Source: Spinacia oleracea (lineage: Eukaryota > Streptophyta > Magnoliopsida > Caryophyllales > Amaranthaceae). From it: a stretch of DNA of 64,000 nt. The stretch is taken from NCBI RefSeq assembly GCF_020520425.1, contig NC_079490.1, forward strand, positions 37,902,723 through 37,966,722, written 5' to 3'. Every line of letters begins with the position of its first letter. Position 1 is the stretch's first letter. Shown piece by piece: positions 31,330 to 43,045 of this stretch. Position numbers and translations under genes: made by a program. The notes beneath the pieces were generated by a model, which worked only from the letters and a program-made list of their open reading frames with translations, made no database searches and was not told the DNA's origin.

Positions 31330-34300
31330 TGTAACACCCTAATAATTCCTTGCTTTTTATAAAACATTTTTTGACTTAAAACACAGGAATTACCAAGATA
31401 TTACCGCCACCGTGATAACGGCTAAGGCTATTTACCAGAATTACGCAGCGGAAATAACTAACTTTCAAAACACATTAAATAAATAGTTAATGGTCATTAA
31501 AACAAGTTGGAACCGTTGAGGCCCAAACTAAAACAAACCGTTTGAAATCCATTAACTGAAAATAGTAGTATTAGTCGTATTAGTCATGACTATAAATAGA
31601 AATAGAGTTTATAAATTACGGAAGCATAAAACTCTCAACTCGAATCCCATGATAACTTCTCCCGCAAGTTATCTCTACAAACCTGCTTTATTGAAAATCT
31701 ACTCCCCAACAACGCAAATGCAATTGATGGATCATCATAAGGTCATTAAGGCGAAGGCCATGACCAGAAGACATGAAGCACGAAGTCAGCAAAAGCTGAG
31801 TACAAACAAGCTAGAATAACATTATATCCTAACATGCTTCACTCGACAATTAAATAATCCACATGCAAAAGCCATAAAATAAACGAGTAAACATGGAGAC
31901 AAGACTCGACACGAGACACGACTCTTGACTCACAGATTAATAAAAAGTAGCTTCGAACGGGTAAAGTAAAGTATCCTCAAAAGGAAAGAAAGGGTGATGG
32001 GAGCCAACCATACACCAAAATAAGTCGGGCTACTACCGACAGCCGGGCCATACCGACAGGAATTCCAATGCACAACGGCATAAAAGAGAATGAAACAACG
32101 TCTTGTATCATTCTAGGAGTACAAGTTTTCCGGCACGACTCCCCCCATTGTTCATACTCAAGGTATATACGTTCCAAGAGTTTTGAAGCTCTTTGGGTTA
32201 CACTTTACGTTAATTAGTATATTATGTTCAAGGCGACACAAGACACAACATACAAACAATTGAGCAATTAAACAATTCAACAATGACACTTCATTTTTTA
32301 ATTCTTTAGGACTTGTGATCAAACAAGACTCAAGTGAAATTACTCCCATTGTTCCTTCTCAAAAACACTGTTTGAGATAACCCGACATTGCCTATTAACA
32401 AGCGGGGTGTGCCCTTAGCACGAATTCTCCTTAATTCAATTCACATAGACTCTCTAACATATTCTACCCCTTTGGTAGAATATATATTGCTCACTGGGAA
32501 CATTCGACTGGCTCGATAATTATGCTAGACATCCTGTACTATAGCATAATAATAATAACAACTTGCATGCGCAATACTCATACATGCAAACCAACTTGAA
32601 CAACATGCTTGACATAATTCAACGATTATAAAAGTCCATAACATGATAGTTCAATAGAATCTATAAGGCATAATTCAATTCATAACATGCTCGTTCATAT
32701 AGATTCAATAATAATAATAACATGCTCGTTCTCAACATTAAACATGAATTCATAACAACATAAACATTCCCAATCATCAAGCATGAATTCATAGCATATA
32801 AGTTCACATGATTCGCATTCAATACATTTCACAAAGTCCTCAAGGGATGGGTGGTCACCCTAGTCTTGTACGTACCTGGAATACCTAAGTACGGGGGCCG
32901 CTGTGCGAATCACGACTCACTAGAAATCAACTCCTATAAAACAAAATAAGAGAACTAAATTATTATCCATGTTTACTAAATTTCCAGCAACTGTTTAAGA
33001 AACTAAAACCCTTAGTTTAATACAAATTCATTCATTAATTGGTAATTTAATAGTCTCAAATAGTCAACTCAAGTCCTAGCATAAAAACATTGACTTTTTC
33101 GCTTTAAAACCCTTAAAAACCAACTTTTTAAAGCTTGTAACCAATCTGAAAATTTAGGTTGATTCCCATAATTTAAATTGTCATTAAATTATGTGAATCA
33201 ATCGCTCAATCGATTTGAAACCGAAACCCTAACAATGGTTTAATCCGAAAACATGTTTTGACTTCAAAAATCAACACTTTATAAACTTATTAAATCTGAA
33301 AATCATAATTAAAATCATCAAAACCAATCTCTTTAATTAAAACACAATACTAACCCAATACGGTGTTCATAACCGTTTTAATTAATCCAAAAAATCCAAT
33401 AATTAAATTTAATCACAATACTTAAATCAATTTAAAACAGAAAATTAGTATTTTTGAAAACAAAATTTGATCTTTCCAATTGGCAACACACACACACACA
33501 ACAATTATTCGTGTTGTGTGCGTGTGCGTCGCACGAACAACGCAACAACAACACACGCAACACGCACCGCAAGCAGCAGTGGCGCGCGCAAGGGCAGGCG
33601 AGGGGCGACGAGGGCGCTGAGCACAACAACGCACACACACGCGGCACAGCGTGCGCGCAAGGGCAGGCGAGAGGTGCTGGGCACAGGCGGGACACAACGC
33701 ACGCACGCACAACACTGCTGTTGTGCTGCGATGCGAAGCGGGACGAGGGCGAGCAAGGGACGAGCACGCGAGTGCGCACAACAAGCAGCAGCAGCAGCGG
33801 CCTCGTGCACGAGTGCTGGGCGCTGCGGGGCTACGACGCGACGAGAGGGAGAGAGAGGGGTGCACGTGAGGCGCGGCTGGACACGAGCACAAGGGCACGG
33901 CTCGTGCCTTGTGGCTTAAGAAAGGGCTGGACGAAGAGGAGAGGTAAGAGAGGAGAGCAAAATTTAGAATTTTTAAGTTAGGGGATCTCATGAAGGGGAG
34001 GGGTATTTATAGGTTCTCATCCCTTCATGGGTTAGGTATTAGGGTTTAAGGTTGGGCTTGCTTTTTGGGCTTAGTTGAATTTAATCCTTGCAAGCTTTTG
34101 TTGGGTTTGATTATGGCAAACGACTGGGCCTTAATTAAATTAAATTCGTTTTTGAAATACGGCCCAACAATTCCCGATTAAATAAATTCATTGAATTTAT
34201 TTAATAAAAATACGGTTTTCGAAATAATTAATATTTAGTTAATTAAAAATAAAAAGCGCATTTAATTCTCATTAAATGAAATTAATTTATAATAAAAATA

Positions 34301-34365
34301 CAACGAAATGCTTTATAAATATAATAAAATATATTTATAAATATAGAAAAATACGAGGTATTACA
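31330..34365 (-). repeat. Chromovirus 3' LTR
   Basis: 3036 bp, complete. It carries a TATA-like CCTATAAATA on the minus strand (34004-34013), a (CA)n run near 33486 and a GC-rich block (about 33500-33960) whose long ORFs on both strands recur in all LTR copies and are not genes. AT-rich elsewhere. Confidence 0.93.
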
Positions 34366-34383
34366 GTCTACCCTCAAAAGAAG
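34366..34383 (-). other. Chromovirus polypurine tract
   Basis: Immediately upstream of the 3' LTR on the minus strand is TTCTTTTGAGGGTAGAC. A second, more purine-rich copy, TTTAAGGGGGGTAGAGTG, lies at 34603-34620. Either could prime plus-strand synthesis; the adjacent one is in the standard place. Confidence 0.6.
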
Positions 34384-34643
34384 TTTCGTCCCGAAACTTG
34401 GGCACGGAAATCACAATTTTAAAACTAACTTGAGACTAATTTGAGACTTTAGTGCGTTTTATTTGCAAAAAGTTTTAGTTGTTGTACTCTTTAAGTAATT
34501 CAACATGACAATAAACAGTGAAACTTCACTGGAAACAACGATTCAAGCATATCCTTAAGGGTAAATTGGGTAAATAAGGTAAAAAGCGCGAAATTCTACC
34601 GCACTCTACCCCCCTTAAAGAAAACGAGTTACGGCCCCGTAAC

Positions 34644-35693
34644 TCAACTAACCTCGGGAAAAAGTTCGGGATATTTCTTTCTCATTTCCTCATCCGCTTC
34701 CCATGTAGCTTCCTCAGACTCTTGGTTAGACCACAACACTTTTACGATCTTAACATCCTTAGTTCGAGTGCTACGCACTTTGCTATCAAGTATCTTGACA
34801 GGTCTTTCCTCGAAGGTCAAACTTTGGTCTAACTCTATGGTCTCCGGTTGCAGTACATGAGACTTATCCGGGACATACTTCCTCAATTGGGACACATGAA
34901 GCACATTATGCACTCTATGCAAATCCATGGGCAAGGCTAGTCTATACGCTACCTTCCCTATCCGTTCTAAGATCTCATATGGGCCTATATATTTTGGGCT
35001 AAGCTTTCCCTTCTTCCCAAATCTCATCACTCCTTTCATTGGTGAAACCTTTAACAACACTTTTTCACCTACTTGGAACTCTTCATCCCTACGCTTTAAA
35101 TCTGCGTAGCTCTTTTGGCGATCTTGCGCGGCTTGGATTTTGGATTGAATAGTCCTAACCTGATTCATAGTGTCCTCTATCAATTGGGGACCTAGTACAA
35201 CGGTTTCACTAATGTCATTCCAACATAGTGGACTTCTACATTTTCGTCCATACAGGGCTTCGAATGGTGCCATTCCAATACTGGCATGATAGCTATTGTT
35301 GTATGAAAACTCAATTAAATCTAGGCTATCTTCCCATCCTCCTTGGAAATCAATTACACAAGCTCTTAGCATATCTTCTAGTGTTTGAATAGTCCTTTCG
35401 GTTTGTCCATCCGTGGCTGGGTGGAATGCTGTACTCATTTTCAATGTGGTACCAAAGTTCTTCTGCACACTTTTCCAGAAATTCGAAAGGAACCTAGAAT
35501 CTCTATCTGATACGATATCCTTAGGAACTCCATGTAATCTCACTACATGTTTGATGTAAGCTTTGGCAAGTTGTTCCATTTTCCAAGTTTCTTTCATTGG
35601 TATGAACACTGCTGACTTAGTCAACCTATCGACCACTACCCAAATGGTGTCATTTCCACTTTTCGACTTGGGTAAACAAGTGACAAAGTCCAT
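34644..35693 (-). pseudogene. Chromovirus integrase and chromodomain
   Basis: The 349-codon frame starts [10 protein letters not shown], containing the first catalytic Asp. VSDRDSRF gives the second and TDGQTER the glutamate, so the DDE triad is complete. The GPY/F-type module follows ([17 protein letters not shown]). The C-terminus [13 protein letters not shown]...VKVLWSNQ...ATWEADEEM is a chromodomain-like fold, which in chromoviruses directs insertion to heterochromatin. The upstream zinc-binding part is in the next segment, separated by a TAG at 35712-35714. Ends at a normal stop. Confidence 0.92.
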
Positions 35694-35711
35694 TGAGATA
35701 CAGTCCCACTT

Positions 35712-36575
35712 CTAACTCGGAATTTCTAAAGGCTGGACCTTTCCTTGAGGTCTCCTAAGCTCAATTTTAACCTTCTGACAAGTCAAACACCTTGCCACGA
35801 ATTCAGCCACTTCGTTCTTCATCCTTGGCCACCAATAGACCTTTTTCAGATCCTTATACAGCTTGTCACCTCCCGGGTGAATAGAATATGGCGTATTGTG
35901 ACCTTCTCTCATCAACTTCTCCTTTAGTTCATCACACTTTTGAGGTACGCACCATCGTCCTTTATACCTCAAACTTCCATCCTCGTGGATCTTAAAATCA
36001 ACCTCCTTCACTTGCGAAATCTTCTCCTTGATCCGCTCTAGGTTAACATCACCAGCCTGATTCTCCCTGATTTCATCAAATATTGACGACTGGATGGTTA
36101 AGGCATTCATCATACCTTCAAGGCATTCTCCACTCACTATTTCTAAATTCAATCGCTGCATGTCCTTACACAGCTCGTTAGAACCTACTAACGTATTCAC
36201 ACTATGACTTGATTTCCTACTCAAGGCATCTGCAACTACATTGGCTTTTCCCTCATGGTACTGAATATCCAGATCATAGTCCTTGATCAATTCCAACCAC
36301 CTTCGTTGGTGCATATTTAAGTCTTTCTGTGTGAAAATGTACTTCAAACTCTCATGATCCGTAAATATCCTACATTTCAAACCATACAGATAGTGTCTCC
36401 ATATCTTCAATGCAAACACTATGGCGGCTAACTCTAAATCATGGGTAGAGTAATTGGATTCATATGGCTTCAACTGCCTCGATGCATACACAATCACTTT
36501 CCCGTTCTGCATCAACTACCCTAAACCATTCTTAGAGGCATCACTATACACATCATAAGTACCGCTCTCATCTGG
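35712..36575 (-). pseudogene. Chromovirus RNase H and integrase zinc-binding segment
   Basis: Contains the latter part of RNase H ([49 protein letters not shown]) and the integrase N-terminal HHCC region ([11 protein letters not shown], then CLTCQKVK). The first RNase H Asp (YSDAS-type) lies in the frameshifted stretch near 36540-36575, joining the RT frame. A TAG after QPLEIPS (35712-35714) splits it from the integrase core. Confidence 0.88.
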
Positions 36576-37825
36576 AAAGTTAACACTGACGCGGTTGTCA
36601 ATCGCGTCTTTAAGGCTTGGAACGCTTCCTCACACTGGTCATTCCATTCAAATTTCTCTTCTTTCTTCATCAAGGTTGTCATTGGTTTGGCGATTCTAGA
36701 AAAGTCTTGCACAAAGCGTCTATAATAACCCGCTAAACCAAGAAAACTTCGAATATCGGTGACACTCTTAGGTGTAGGCCACTCACTGACAGCTTTTATC
36801 TTTGCAGGGTCCACTGCAACTCCTTTCTTAGATACAAAATGTCCTAAGAACGCAACTCTTTCTAGCCAGAATTCACACTTCGAGAATTTGGCATACAACT
36901 GATTGTCTCTAACGGTACTCAACACTGACCTTAAGTGTTCCTCATGATCCTCCTCATTCTTAGAGTAGACCAGAATATCATCTATGAAAACCACTACAAA
37001 CTTGTCCAAGAATGCATGGAATACTCGGTTCATTAAGTCCATAAAGATTGCAGGTGCATTGGTTAACCCAAAAGGCATAACACTGAACTCATAATGACCG
37101 TATCTAGTCCTAAATGCAGTCTTTGGTATATCGTGATCTGCGATTCTCAATTGATGATAACCTGACCTCAAGTCAATCTTCGAAAACATTTCTGCTCCTT
37201 TCAACTGGTCAAATAGATCATCTATCCTAGGAAAAGGATACTTATTCTTGATTGTGACCTTATTGAGTTCCCTGTAGTCTATACAGAGTCTCATGCTACC
37301 GTCCTTCTTCTTCACAAACAAGACTGGCGCTCCCCAAGGCGATGCACTTGGTCTAATATAACCTTTCTCTAGCAATTCCTCAAGTTGACCTTTCAACTCA
37401 CTCATTTCTGCTGGAGCCATTCGGTATGGGGCTTTCGAGATAGGTGCAGTTCCGGGTGCTAAATCTATGGTAAAATCGATTGGTCGACTGGGCGGCATTC
37501 CCGGGATCTCCTCCGGAAACACGTCCAAGAATTCACTCACCACTGAAATATCCCCTGGTTGCTCTTTCATTACATGGTCTACGTCTCTCACATTGCATAA
37601 GAAGACAGGGTTCCCTTTGTGTATTAATTTCACGAGCTCCATTGCCGTGACGATTCCTACACTCCCAGGCTTCCCAAAACGGCGATACGATACCACCTTT
37701 CCTAGACTAGACTTCAAGTGAATCTTCTGCTTCTCACAGTCAATCTTAGCTTTAAACATGGCCAACCAGTCCATTCCCAAAATCACATCTAAATCTCCTA
37801 ACTCAAACTCAATTAGGCTAGACAA
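36521..37825 (-). pseudogene. Chromovirus protease end and reverse transcriptase
   Basis: Begins in the protease C-terminus ([17 protein letters not shown]), continues with the [16 protein letters not shown] linker, then [37 protein letters not shown] (first Asp), [14 protein letters not shown] (the DD pair) and [18 protein letters not shown] motifs are intact. A frameshift near 36575 leads into RNase H. The segment is separated from the protease active site by a TAG at 37835-37837. Confidence 0.92.
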
Positions 37826-37834
37826 GAATATGCT

Positions 37835-38334
37835 CTAGGCTATGGTTAAAGGTACATTCCTATGGATCTTAGTGCATTTCACGATCTCACCTGTTGGTAT
37901 CACTATGGGTACTTCTATTTCTTCGGCTTCCTTCAGTTCTAACTTCTCTAAGATACCCTTTGATATAAACGAGTAAGGCGCACCAGAATCAAATAGTACT
38001 TTAACTAAAACGGAGTTAATAGAAAAAGTACCAGCTATGACGTCAGACGAGTTTTCGGCTTCCTGCCTAGTGATCACATTCAGCTTCCCTTGGGCAACTC
38101 CCTTGTTATAGCCACTTCCATTGGCATTTCCATTGGCATTTTGGTTCCCATTTGGTTGATAGTTCCCTCCGGGCTTTCCATTACCCTGGCCACTATTGCC
38201 ATTGTTTCCACTCTGGTTACCCCTTTGGTTTCCACCATTATTTCCTCCATTCCGGTTTTGGTTATTCCGGTTGTTGTTCTGGCGGTTGCCTTGGTTACCT
38301 TGGTTGGGTTTCCCATTCTTGGCCCAACACTCAA
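37835..38334 (-). pseudogene. Chromovirus gag tail and aspartic protease
   Basis: The protease active site is VLFDSGAPYSFIS, with DSG as in most plant gypsy elements. Upstream is an Asn/Gly-rich linker typical of chromovirus gag tails. The linker frame is shifted relative to the gag ORF ending at 38336. The segment ends with TAG after NVPLTIA. Confidence 0.85.
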
Positions 38335-38335
38335 A

Positions 38336-39244
38336 TTATCTATGGCCTAGCTTCTCACAAAACCTATAGAAAACTTGGTTTCCATTACAGTCTCGACCTG
38401 GGTGATTAGTATGGCAACGTCTACACTCATAGACTCTCGTTCCATTCCCTGCAGACTGATTCTTATCTCCGTTGTTATTGTGGAAGTTGTTCCTATTTCC
38501 ACCATGGTTTCCCTTGAACTGGAAATGGTTGTTTCCCTTGTTTTTCTTAAAATTCCCCTGATTTTGCTGACCACCACCTTGGTTTTGGTTACCAACATCC
38601 ATCCTCTTTTCACCAATCCCATTCTTTCTTTGCTGCAGGCCATACAGATGGGCAGCTTTTCCATATAGGGTGTCAAGAGATGTAAAGGTCTCTCCAGCAA
38701 GCATTAGTTGCAAGCCCATAGTCAATCCACTCTCAAATCTCTGGGCTCTAAGCTCCTCCGTTGCCACCACTTCCGGTGCAAACCTAGACAACTCGATGAA
38801 CTTTGAATAATACTCTGTCACAGACATACCATCCATTTTCAACTCGATGAACTCTTGAGCTTTCTGCTTCTTCAGATATGGTGGGTAAAACTTGTTTCTT
38901 AATGCTACCTTGAATGATTCCCATCCAAATCCTGGTGTAGCTCTCAAAGCATTCTCACATCTTTGCCACCATAGATCGGCTTCTCCCCTAAGGTAATAAA
39001 CAACACTATTAACCCTAAGGTTCTCTGGGCAATTGACAGCTACGATAAGCTTATCGAACTCCCTTAGCCAGTTCTCAAGTATAGTCGGGTCTATCTCCCC
39101 TTGGTACAAAGGAGGCTTACTTTGGGCCACCTTCTTAAACATCTCACCAGCTGGATCAACTCCCTGGTTATTCCTATTCTGTGCTAAGTTCTGCACTACT
39201 TCAGCCAGTTGCCTGACCACGTCAGCAATTCCTTGGGTAGTCAT
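38336..39244 (-). pseudogene. Chromovirus gag
   Basis: 302 codons from MTTQGIADVVRQLAEVVQN, the likely polyprotein start. The retrotransposon gag domain spans residues ~60-190 (LENWLREFDKLIVAVNCPEN, YYLRGEADLWWQRCE). An Asn/Gly-rich linker leads to CRRCHTNHPGRDC and a second, damaged knuckle (FCEKLGHR then stop). The TAG at 38336-38338 falls where the second knuckle should end, so gag is nearly full length but separated from pol. Confidence 0.9.
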
Positions 39245-39700
39245 TTCCCTTCTCCTGAATAAAACAAAAGACTAACTTTAAAAACTGAGGTTGGACACTG
39301 CCTTACTAACACATTGCACTAGCTAGTCATTCAATTGGTGCACATACACAAAAATTCGGACCCTAGGCCGGATAGGCGCCTGTTTATGGGCCGCTTTTCC
39401 CCTTAGTCCGCATCACAAAGTTCAAGTGGTGAAAGATTGAACCACCTTGCAAGTACAATTTCATTGAAGAAATGCATAAAATTCCTTTTGCGATAATCGC
39501 TCAAAGATAGTATAGACTTAGAATTAAGGATATAAGAAGGAATTCTAGATTTTATTACTTCAATGGAGAAAATGATACATCCTTTGGATCGTACTTTATT
39601 CGGAAAGCCACAAAACTGAACTACTAAAACCATAAATAGTAGTGTACTACTTTATTGCTTCACTAAATCTAGGCACTAGCTATTACACAAGCTTAAAATG

Positions 39701-40363
39701 CTACTCAACTATCCAGCCACCCTTACAAACAGGTGAAGAGGGCTCATGGTCTTCAAAATCATCAAAGTCTTCCTCTGGATCAGACTCATACTCCATATCC
39801 TCATTGTTTTGCTGTAACACACTGTTTACCTCATCATTGTCGACTTCAGGGTCAATTTCTGTGTCACTGGAGATCTCAATAGTGGGTTCAGGAATGATAG
39901 GGTTAGGGTTCTCAATCTCAACAACGTCATCATCACTGTTCTCATCCATCTGAGTCTCCGTATCATGATCTATTCCTGTAAGGTTGATGTTCTCTACCGT
40001 CTTACCATCATCAAAACATTCCTCTGCGAGCTCTATAATCGTAGTCATAATCTCCAAATCAAATCTCCATCTACCATCTGGAGTACCATACTTGTAATAA
40101 TTAGGAATACCATTTTCCATATGCATATCCCGAAATCGATTCTTAAGCTCTATGTATGGGTTCTTAGAAGGTAAGCAATGAATAACCATCTCTGCCATAA
40201 CATCTTTCTTTCTCAATTCAGGTAGGTTCTTCACTGAAGCAAAGTAATTGCAGGCAAACTCAATCTTCTTGACATAAATGTGTGGGGTCTCACAGTCTAG
40301 CTTCTCTAGGTTTCCTAGATTTGCGTACATTGAAATCAACATCTTAATCCTGAAAGTTAACAA
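39701..40363 (-). CDS. Extra acidic ORF upstream of gag in the chromovirus
   Basis: An uninterrupted 220-codon frame in the leader, same strand as gag, ending 457 bp before the gag ATG. Residues 1-120 look globular (MLISMYANLGNLEKLDCETP, YVKKIEFACNYFASVKNL, VIHCLPSKNPYIELKNRF). Residues ~130-205 are very acidic (SDDDVVEIENPNPIIPEP, DPEEDFDDFEDHEP). I recognise no domain, signal peptide or membrane segment. It has no stops although gag-pol has several. It could be a retroelement accessory protein or a captured host sequence; function unknown. Confidence 0.65.
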   Translation of the reverse strand: MLTFRIKMLISMYANLGNLEKLDCETPHIYVKKIEFACNYFASVKNLPELRKKDVMAEMVIHCLPSKNPYIELKNRFRDMHMENGIPNYYKYGTPDGRWRFDLEIMTTIIELAEECFDDGKTVENINLTGIDHDTETQMDENSDDDVVEIENPNPIIPEPTIEISSDTEIDPEVDNDEVNSVLQQNNEDMEYESDPEEDFDDFEDHEPSSPVCKGGWIVE

Positions 40364-41169
40364 CTACAAAGTCTTACTAAAGTGTTCCAAAACAAAGTAA
40401 GTTCGTTGAGCCATACAATTTTCAATGCACAAGTACATGCTTAATCATGATTCGTGATGCAATTAATCACATAAAGCAAACAAAACATGATCAAACTTTA
40501 AAAGATCACAACATCAAGGCATAATCACATAAACACTTGATTAGAAAGGCATACTTAGACAACACATACTTAGACTAATTAACCCTTCTTATTCTACCCA
40601 TTCCTCACTTAGAAAATAATTAAAAATTTTCGAAATTAATTTAAATAAATAACTTCAAATATACGCGAAATTATTAGAAATTAAAATCGAAAATTTTAAA
40701 TAATTACTCGAATAATTTAATTAATTCGATTATTTTCAAAAATAATTTAAAAGAATTAAATAAATAATTAAATAATTAATTCGGAAATTTCGAAAGAATT
40801 TATTATTATTATTTTTCTTTTGAAAATTCGGAAAAATCCGAAAATAAAATTAATTTTAATTTTTTTTTTTTGAAAAGTCCGAAAATATTTTGGAAATTCA
40901 AAAAATAATTCGAAATTTAAAATAATTTTCAAATACTAGAATTAATTGGTATTTGGCTTTTCAAAATTTTGAGTACTCATTAATAACGTTTTGACTTTAG
41001 GAAAATAGTTTTCGAAAATCCTAAAGTTCCGCAATCGTAGTTTAAGGAGTTACCACTTTGCACTATTAATTAATGCAAAGCAGCTCTCAAACTAGAGCTC
41101 TGCAAATACCACTTTGTAGTATTACTTACTACAAAGAAGGACTGAAACTAAGCTCTTAGTATACCACTT
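40364..41169 (-). other. Chromovirus leader, AT-rich, with hairpin repeats at the LTR side
   Basis: 40600-41000 is extremely AT-rich with 'aattcgaaa' words and no ORF. 41051-41169 holds the triple hairpin repeat described separately. Confidence 0.8.
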
Positions 41170-41171
41170 TG
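41051..41171 (-). repeat. Three ~56-bp leader repeats containing primer-binding-site-like motifs
   Basis: TACCACTTTG recurs at 41051, 41107 and 41162, each at a repeat start; the last overlaps the LTR edge. Minus-strand readings are AAAGTGGTATACTAAGAGC next to the LTR, AAAGTGGTATTTGCAGAGC in the middle copy and CAAAGTGGTAACTCC in the far copy. The initiator-tRNA complement would be TGGTATCAGAGC. Two repeats contain hairpins: CTTTGTAGTA/TACTACAAAG (41112-41136) and CTTTGCA/TGCAAAG (41056-41080). Confidence 0.8.
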
Positions 41172-42941
41172 TAACACCCTAATAATTCCTTGCTTTTATA
41201 AAACATTTTTCGACTTAAAACACAGGAATTACCAAGATATTACCGCCACCGTGATAACGGCTAAGGCTATTTACCAGAATTACGCAGCGGAAATAACTAA
41301 CTTTCAAAACACATTAAATAAATAGTTAATGGTCATTAAAACAAGTTGGAACCGTTGAGGCCCAAACTAAAACAAACCGTTTTGAAATCCATTAACTGAA
41401 AATAGTAGTATTAGTCGTATTAGTCATGACTATAAATAGAAATAGAGTTTATAAATTACGGAAGCATAAAACTCTCAACTCGAATCCCATGATAACTTCT
41501 CCCGCAAGTTATCTCTACAAACCTGCTTTATTGAAAATCTACTCCCCAACAACGCAAATGCAATTGATGGATCATCATAGGGTCATTAAGGCGAAGGCCA
41601 TGACCAGAAGACATGAAGCACGAAGTCAGCAAAAGCTGAGTACGAACAAGCTAGAATAACATTCTATCCTAACATGCTTCACTCGACAATTAAATAATCC
41701 ACATGAAAAAGCCATAAAATAAACGAGTAAACATGGAGACAAGACTCGACACGAGACACGACTCTTGACTCACAGATTAATAAAAAGTAGCTTCGAACGG
41801 GTAAAGTAAAGTATCCTCAAAAGGAAAGAAAGGGTGATGGGAGCCAACCATACAACAAAATAAGTCGGGCTACTACCGACAGTCGGGCCATACCGACAGG
41901 AATTCCAATGCACAACGGCATAAAAGAGAATGAAACAACGTCTTGTATCATTCTAGGAGTACAAGTTTTCCGGCAAGACTCCCCCCATTGTTCATACTCA
42001 AGGTATATACGTTCCAAGATTTGAAGCTCTTTGGGTTACACTTTACGTTAATTAGTATATTATGTTCAAGGCGACACAAGACACAACATACAAACAATTG
42101 AGAATTAAACAATTCAACAATGGCACTTCATTTTTTAATTCTTTAGGACTTGTGATCAAACAAGACTCAAGTGAAATTACTCCCATTGTTCCTTCTCAAA
42201 AACACTGTTTGAGATAACCCGACATTGCCTATTAACAAGCGGGGTGTGCCCTTAGCACGAATTGTCCTTAATTCAATTCACATAGACTCTCTAACATATT
42301 CTACCCCTTTGGTAGAATATATATTGCTCACTGGCAATATTCGACTGGCTCGATAATTATGCTAGACATCCTGTACTATAGCATAATAATAATAACAACT
42401 TGCATGCGCAATACTCATACATGCAAACCAACTTGAACAACATGCTTGACATAATTCAACGATTATAAAAGTCCATAACATGATAGTTCAATAGAATCTA
42501 TAAGGCATAATTCAATTCATAACATGCTCGTTCATATAGATTCAATAATAATAATAACATGCTCGTTCTCAACATTAAACATGAATTCATAACAACATAA
42601 TCATTCCCAATCATCAAACATGAATTCATAGCATATAAGTTCACATGATTCGCATTCAATACATTTCACAAAGTCCTCAAGGGATGGGTTGTCACCCTAG
42701 TCTTGTACGTACCTGGAATACCTAAGTACGGGGGCCACTGTGCGAATCACGACTCACTAGAAATCAACTCCTATAAAACAAAATAAGAGAACTAAATCAT
42801 TATCCATGTTCACTAAATTTCCAGCAACTATTTAAGAAACTAAAACCCTTAGTTTAATTAAAATTCATTCATTAGTTGGTAATTTAATAGTCTCAAATAG
42901 TCAACTCAAGTCCTAGCATAAAAACATTGACTTTTTCGCTT
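41170..42941 (-). repeat. Chromovirus 5' LTR, left part
   Basis: Aligns with 31330-33110 almost base for base. Interrupted at 42941 by LINE-2. Short ORFs (for example 77 and 66 codons) occur in the same places in both LTRs and are not genes. Confidence 0.93.
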
Positions 42942-43045
42942 TTTTTTTTTTTTTTGGCAAGTAATAAGATTTTATTAATTACCAAGAGGGCAAAAACCCC
43001 ACCACCAAAACAACCAAACCACAGCCACACCAGGCCAAGGAGCAA

